DNA from: Allopseudospirillum japonicum
Lineage (GTDB): Bacteria; Pseudomonadota; Gammaproteobacteria; Pseudomonadales; Halomonadaceae
Assembly (NCBI RefSeq): GCF_900108915.1
Contig: NZ_FNYH01000009.1
Location: forward strand, 87,685-151,684
DNA: 64,000 bases
Direction: 5' to 3'
Positions 61,287-64,000 of the stretch are shown one piece after another (positions within the stretch are counted from its first letter, which is position 1; each line of letters starts with the position of its first letter). A program made the translations under genes and the position numbers. Under the pieces are notes generated by a model, which searched no databases, was not told the origin of the DNA, and saw only the letters and a program-made list of their open reading frames with translations.

Positions 61287-63668
61287 CTATGGATAAGCCC
61301 AACCCCCTTGCCAACTTGCATCCTGTAAATAATGGGAACGCTGTGATTGAAAGCGGATACCTTGCCTATAGAAAGACCAAGTTAAACGTCCTAAATCACT
61401 GGTAGAGACCTGACGAATTCCTAACGCGGCGGCATGCTGAACCACTTGCCCATGCGGATGCCCATAAGAAGAACGCCAACCATGGCTATAGGCCAAATAC
61501 TCAGGACGCCAGCGTCTTAATAAACTGGGATGGGTTGATGTCCGACTGCCATGATGGCCCGCAACCCAGACACTTATTTTGTCTGCTTCTAGTTGTTGGG
61601 TTTTCCCCGCAAGTGCTAAACGTTGGTACTCATATGCTCGGCTAACATCCCCAGTGACTAAAATATGCTGCCGCCAAGGTGTACTGACTAAAAGCATACA
61701 GGAAGTATCGTTTGCACTGAGTTGGTGTGCAGACATAGGACCGATCAGCGTAAATTCAACGTCATCCCACACCCAAGTATGCACCCCTTGGCAAGCACGC
61801 TGACGCACCTGACCTTGCGGTGGTGCCATATCCATTCCATGCCAGATCACTTGGGGACGCACATGCGGCGCTAACACAGGCCAAGCGCCACTATGATCTC
61901 GATCACCATGACTTAACACGACAGCATCAAGTGCTTTCAGTTCTGGAAGATAGTCTTTAATCGGCGCGAAACCACTGGGATACCCTATACCAACATCATA
62001 CAAAAGGCGATGATGCTGGGTTTCTAGTAAAAGACTAAGCCCTTGGCCTACATCAAACAGGTGAAGATGAACCTCACCAGAAGCAAGTTTTTGCTGTCCT
62101 GTCACAGGTACTAACGTCAACACATACGCCAGCACAGCTGCCATCACGCCTACACCACGCAAAGCAAGCATCCCTGTAGGCAAAGCCGCTAAAGCAATTA
62201 AAACCACCCAAGGCATTTGTACTGGATAATCTTGCCAAACACTCAAAGGTACCGTTTGCAATCCATGTAAAACCTGCAAGACCCAATCAATACTGTGCGC
62301 AGCAAACACTAGTAAAGCCGTCTCGCCCAAGGCAGCGAGCCCCAAAGCCAGAAAACACAAGGGCAAAAACATCCCCATTAAGGGCACTAAAAGCAGATTA
62401 ACTAGCGGACCCCAAAGGGAAACGGGCAACTGGAAAAGCAGTAAAAGAGGCATCAAGCCCCAAAACAAGCGCATTTGCAGACTCAACCAAAGGCGCCATG
62501 TGCCAGTTTGATGCTGATACGTCCACATGATCAACGCCACACTGACAAAAGACAGCCAGAAACCAGCACGCGCACTCAAGCTTGGGTTGAGGGTCAGCAT
62601 CCCAAGTAGCAAGATTCCCCAAGCCCACCAAGGATTAATACGCTGTTGGACCCAAGTGATCAACACCAGTGCAAACACCAAGGTCCCCCAAGCGCGCTGC
62701 ACTGGCACTTGCCAACCACTGATCCCAGCATAAGCTGCCGTCACAGCCAACACGAGCGCAATCCAGAGGGAATACACATATGTGTCACGGCGTATCTGTA
62801 GTACCCGCCCAAGTAACAAAAAAGCCGTCGCTAACAACCCCAGATGCAAACCAGAAACCACTAACAAGTGCACACTACCGGTTGCGCTAAAGAGCGTCCA
62901 AGTGGTTTGTGCTAAGCCTTGTTGCTCACCCAACAAAAGCGCTGCAAGTACTTGGTATGCCGTTGCTAATTCAGGTTTTTTTTGTGATTCTGCTGCGAGT
63001 AGCTGTAATCCTTGCTGACGTATACCAGTAAGCCAGTGCGTGCTTTCTTGTGGATAAAGCTGTGCACTTTGTGCATGTGTTTTCACATAGCCACGGACAA
63101 GATCCGCACCCAAAGCATATTTTTGACTTGCCGGATGTGCATAGGCACGTACAGGCTTTAAACGGGTACGCAAACCCCAAACTTGTCCCACCACCATAGA
63201 TTGGGGTAGGGCATCATATAGACTTAAATAAAGACTTTGCCCAACCAAGGGGCACGTTTGCGTATGGACAATTTCTCGATCAGGGGGCTTATTTTCTTGC
63301 ACTGGCTGACACGCTAAAACTTGGATGCGTATTCTACCAAATTGTGTAGAGGTCTTGGGTTTAGAAAATTCTCGTTGTTGAATTTCACCTACCAGCCAAA
63401 TATCTTGTCCTATCCAAGTCAAAGGCAAGCTAGCACTCAAACGATCCGCTAGACTGGTATAGCCTATGAGGATAGCCAATAAATATACACTGAGTAGCCA
63501 ATAACGCTTTAAAGCAACACAGACCAGCAGCACTAACAAAGCAAGATATTCATCAGCACTTGGCCAAATCCCTCTTAAGTAAGAGGTCCACAAGCCCAGC
63601 AAATAGGCACTGAAATAAGCCGGTGTACGCCAGTGCAATAAAGTCGTTCGCGTAAAGCATCCTTGCAT
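61287..63668 (-). CDS. comEC: DNA internalization-related competence protein ComEC/Rec2
   Basis: Inner-membrane channel for single-stranded DNA uptake in natural transformation, 793 residues. An N-terminal OB-like region (WLVGEIQQREFSKPKTSTQFGRIRIQV) is followed by the competence membrane domain with ATGSVHLLVVSGLHLGLLA, many TMs, and a C-terminal metallo-beta-lactamase domain with HLFDVGQGLSLLLE, VVLSHGDRDHSG, ILVTGDVS and VWVAGHHGSRTS. ATG 63668 has AAAGGA upstream; the open frame runs to a TTG at 63689. Family proteins are 700-800 residues, so it is intact. Confidence 0.93.
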   Translation of the reverse strand: MQGCFTRTTLLHWRTPAYFSAYLLGLWTSYLRGIWPSADEYLALLVLLVCVALKRYWLLSVYLLAILIGYTSLADRLSASLPLTWIGQDIWLVGEIQQREFSKPKTSTQFGRIRIQVLACQPVQENKPPDREIVHTQTCPLVGQSLYLSLYDALPQSMVVGQVWGLRTRLKPVRAYAHPASQKYALGADLVRGYVKTHAQSAQLYPQESTHWLTGIRQQGLQLLAAESQKKPELATAYQVLAALLLGEQQGLAQTTWTLFSATGSVHLLVVSGLHLGLLATAFLLLGRVLQIRRDTYVYSLWIALVLAVTAAYAGISGWQVPVQRAWGTLVFALVLITWVQQRINPWWAWGILLLGMLTLNPSLSARAGFWLSFVSVALIMWTYQHQTGTWRLWLSLQMRLFWGLMPLLLLFQLPVSLWGPLVNLLLVPLMGMFLPLCFLALGLAALGETALLVFAAHSIDWVLQVLHGLQTVPLSVWQDYPVQMPWVVLIALAALPTGMLALRGVGVMAAVLAYVLTLVPVTGQQKLASGEVHLHLFDVGQGLSLLLETQHHRLLYDVGIGYPSGFAPIKDYLPELKALDAVVLSHGDRDHSGAWPVLAPHVRPQVIWHGMDMAPPQGQVRQRACQGVHTWVWDDVEFTLIGPMSAHQLSANDTSCMLLVSTPWRQHILVTGDVSRAYEYQRLALAGKTQQLEADKISVWVAGHHGSRTSTHPSLLRRWRPEYLAYSHGWRSSYGHPHGQVVQHAAALGIRQVSTSDLGRLTWSFYRQGIRFQSQRSHYLQDASWQGGWAYP

Positions 63669-63700
63669 TTGATCACGTCCTTTTATCAATTTTACGCGGG

Positions 63701-63726
63701 AAACCCCGTCCTGTTAGGGCGGGGAG
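63701..63726. repeat. IS605-type terminal hairpin before comEC
   Basis: CCCCGTCC-TGTTA-GGGCGGGG, with one T-G pair, closely resembles the end hairpins of the tnpB element at 23862-23881 and 25099-25118. It separates the comEC 5' end from the truncated tnpB. Confidence 0.6.
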
Positions 63727-63728
63727 GG

Positions 63729-64000
63729 ATGTTGGCGTTTCTGTCTGAGGTGTCGTGTGTCCCCTTGCAGCAATGCCTTCGCCACCAGCAAACCGCCTTC
63801 AAAAACTTCTTTGAGGGCCGTGCCAAGTACCCGGTATTCAAGAGCAAGCGGCACCGCCAGTCGGCGGAGTTCACCCGCTCGGCCTTTAAATACCGGGACG
63901 GCAAGCTGTATCTGGCCAAAAGCAAAACCCCATTGGATATTCGCTGGAGTCGTGAACTGCCCAGCGCACCCAGCACAGTGACCGTTTCCAAAGACTCGGC
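63729..64000 (+). pseudogene. tnpB: TnpB family protein, 5'-truncated and cut by window edge
   Basis: In-frame from ATG 63729 the reading is MLAFLSEVSCVPLQQCL, then TAFKNFFEGRAKYPVFKSK, SAEFTRSAFKYRDGKLYLAK, LDIRWSRELPSAPSTVTVSKDS, a clear IS200/IS605 TnpB pattern. The first 60-70 residues of the family (N-terminal HTH-like part) are missing, and the reading frame begins right behind a terminal hairpin with GGGGAGGG. It is richer in GC than comEC. It belongs to a different TnpB subgroup from the intact copy at 23893-25062. The rest lies beyond the window, so decay cannot be fully judged. Confidence 0.75.

Noticed and set aside
1..64000. Search for a CRISPR array, tRNA genes, toxin-antitoxin pairs or a prophage
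   Set aside because: No regularly spaced repeats, tRNA-like cloverleaf or phage genes were found; the only mobile DNA seen is of IS605 type.

Overview
The window looks like chromosomal DNA of a motile, aerobic or microaerobic gammaproteobacterium, probably from the Oceanospirillales/Pseudomonadales side. This is inferred from gene content and order, not from any marker search. The indicators are a GacA/UvrY regulator beside uvrC, rmf close to pyrD and rlmKL, the block comEC-exbB-exbD-msbA-lpxK-ycaR-kdsB, a PsrA-type TetR regulator, class I fumarase, PomAB-like stators and many chemoreceptors. Base composition is AT-leaning throughout, except for two IS200/IS605-type patches that are visibly richer in GC. 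No rRNA, tRNA, prophage or CRISPR array was seen.

Layout. 1-9.8 kb: uvrC (cut by the window edge), gacA/uvrY, a K+ channel with an RCK domain, an enoyl-CoA hydratase, a PAS-GGDEF-EAL protein, lolD with one lolC/E paralogue, and a DUF3530 exported protein. 9.8-16.5 kb: rpe, a dCache chemoreceptor, an RluA-family pseudouridine synthase, upp-uraA, a CBS-pair protein and a small glutaredoxin-like protein. 16.5-23.8 kb: rlmKL, a long gene-free stretch full of dyads leading into rmf, pyrD, a chemoreceptor and an unknown 171-residue protein. 23.86-25.12 kb: a TnpB-only IS605-type element with matching terminal hairpins. 25-36 kb: a DASS transporter, the cytochrome bd operon cydP-cydA-cydB-cydX, miaE, pomAB, cytochrome c', cytochrome b561, azlCD and pdxH. 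35.9-44.5 kb: a chemosensory operon on the minus strand, transcribed as mcp-cheY-STAS-cheA-mcp(HBM)-cheW-cheR-cheD. 44.6-57 kb: L,D-transpeptidase, psrA, nhaD, ansA, fumarase, a double receiver protein, a CBS-PAS-GGDEF-EAL protein, an oxygen-binding di-iron protein paired with a small chemoreceptor-tip-like protein, and a methyltransferase. 56.2-64 kb: kdsB-ycaR-lpxK-msbA-exbD-exbB, comEC and a 5'-truncated tnpB running off the end.

The strongest oddity is cheA. It is split into two frames by an extra copy of an 8-bp tandem repeat at 42169-42191. Deleting one copy restores a 717-residue CheA exactly, so this could be a slippage (phase-variation) switch, a recent mutation or a sequence error. 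Other leads are the ODP plus chemoreceptor-tip pair (53937-55328), the structured rmf leader (18980-19443), a perfect 20-bp palindrome before the cyd operon whose half-site recurs before the cytochrome c' gene, and four CCTAGG palindromes in the pomA/cytochrome c' divergent region.

Themes: signalling and motility dominate (four membrane chemoreceptors, one receptor-tip-like protein, one Che operon, stators, two c-di-GMP enzymes, stand-alone receivers), together with respiration at low oxygen (cyd, cytochrome c'/b561, ODP) and envelope biogenesis (Lol, LpxK/MsbA/KdsB). Start codons were chosen by ribosome-binding-site position and family alignment from memory. No database search was possible.
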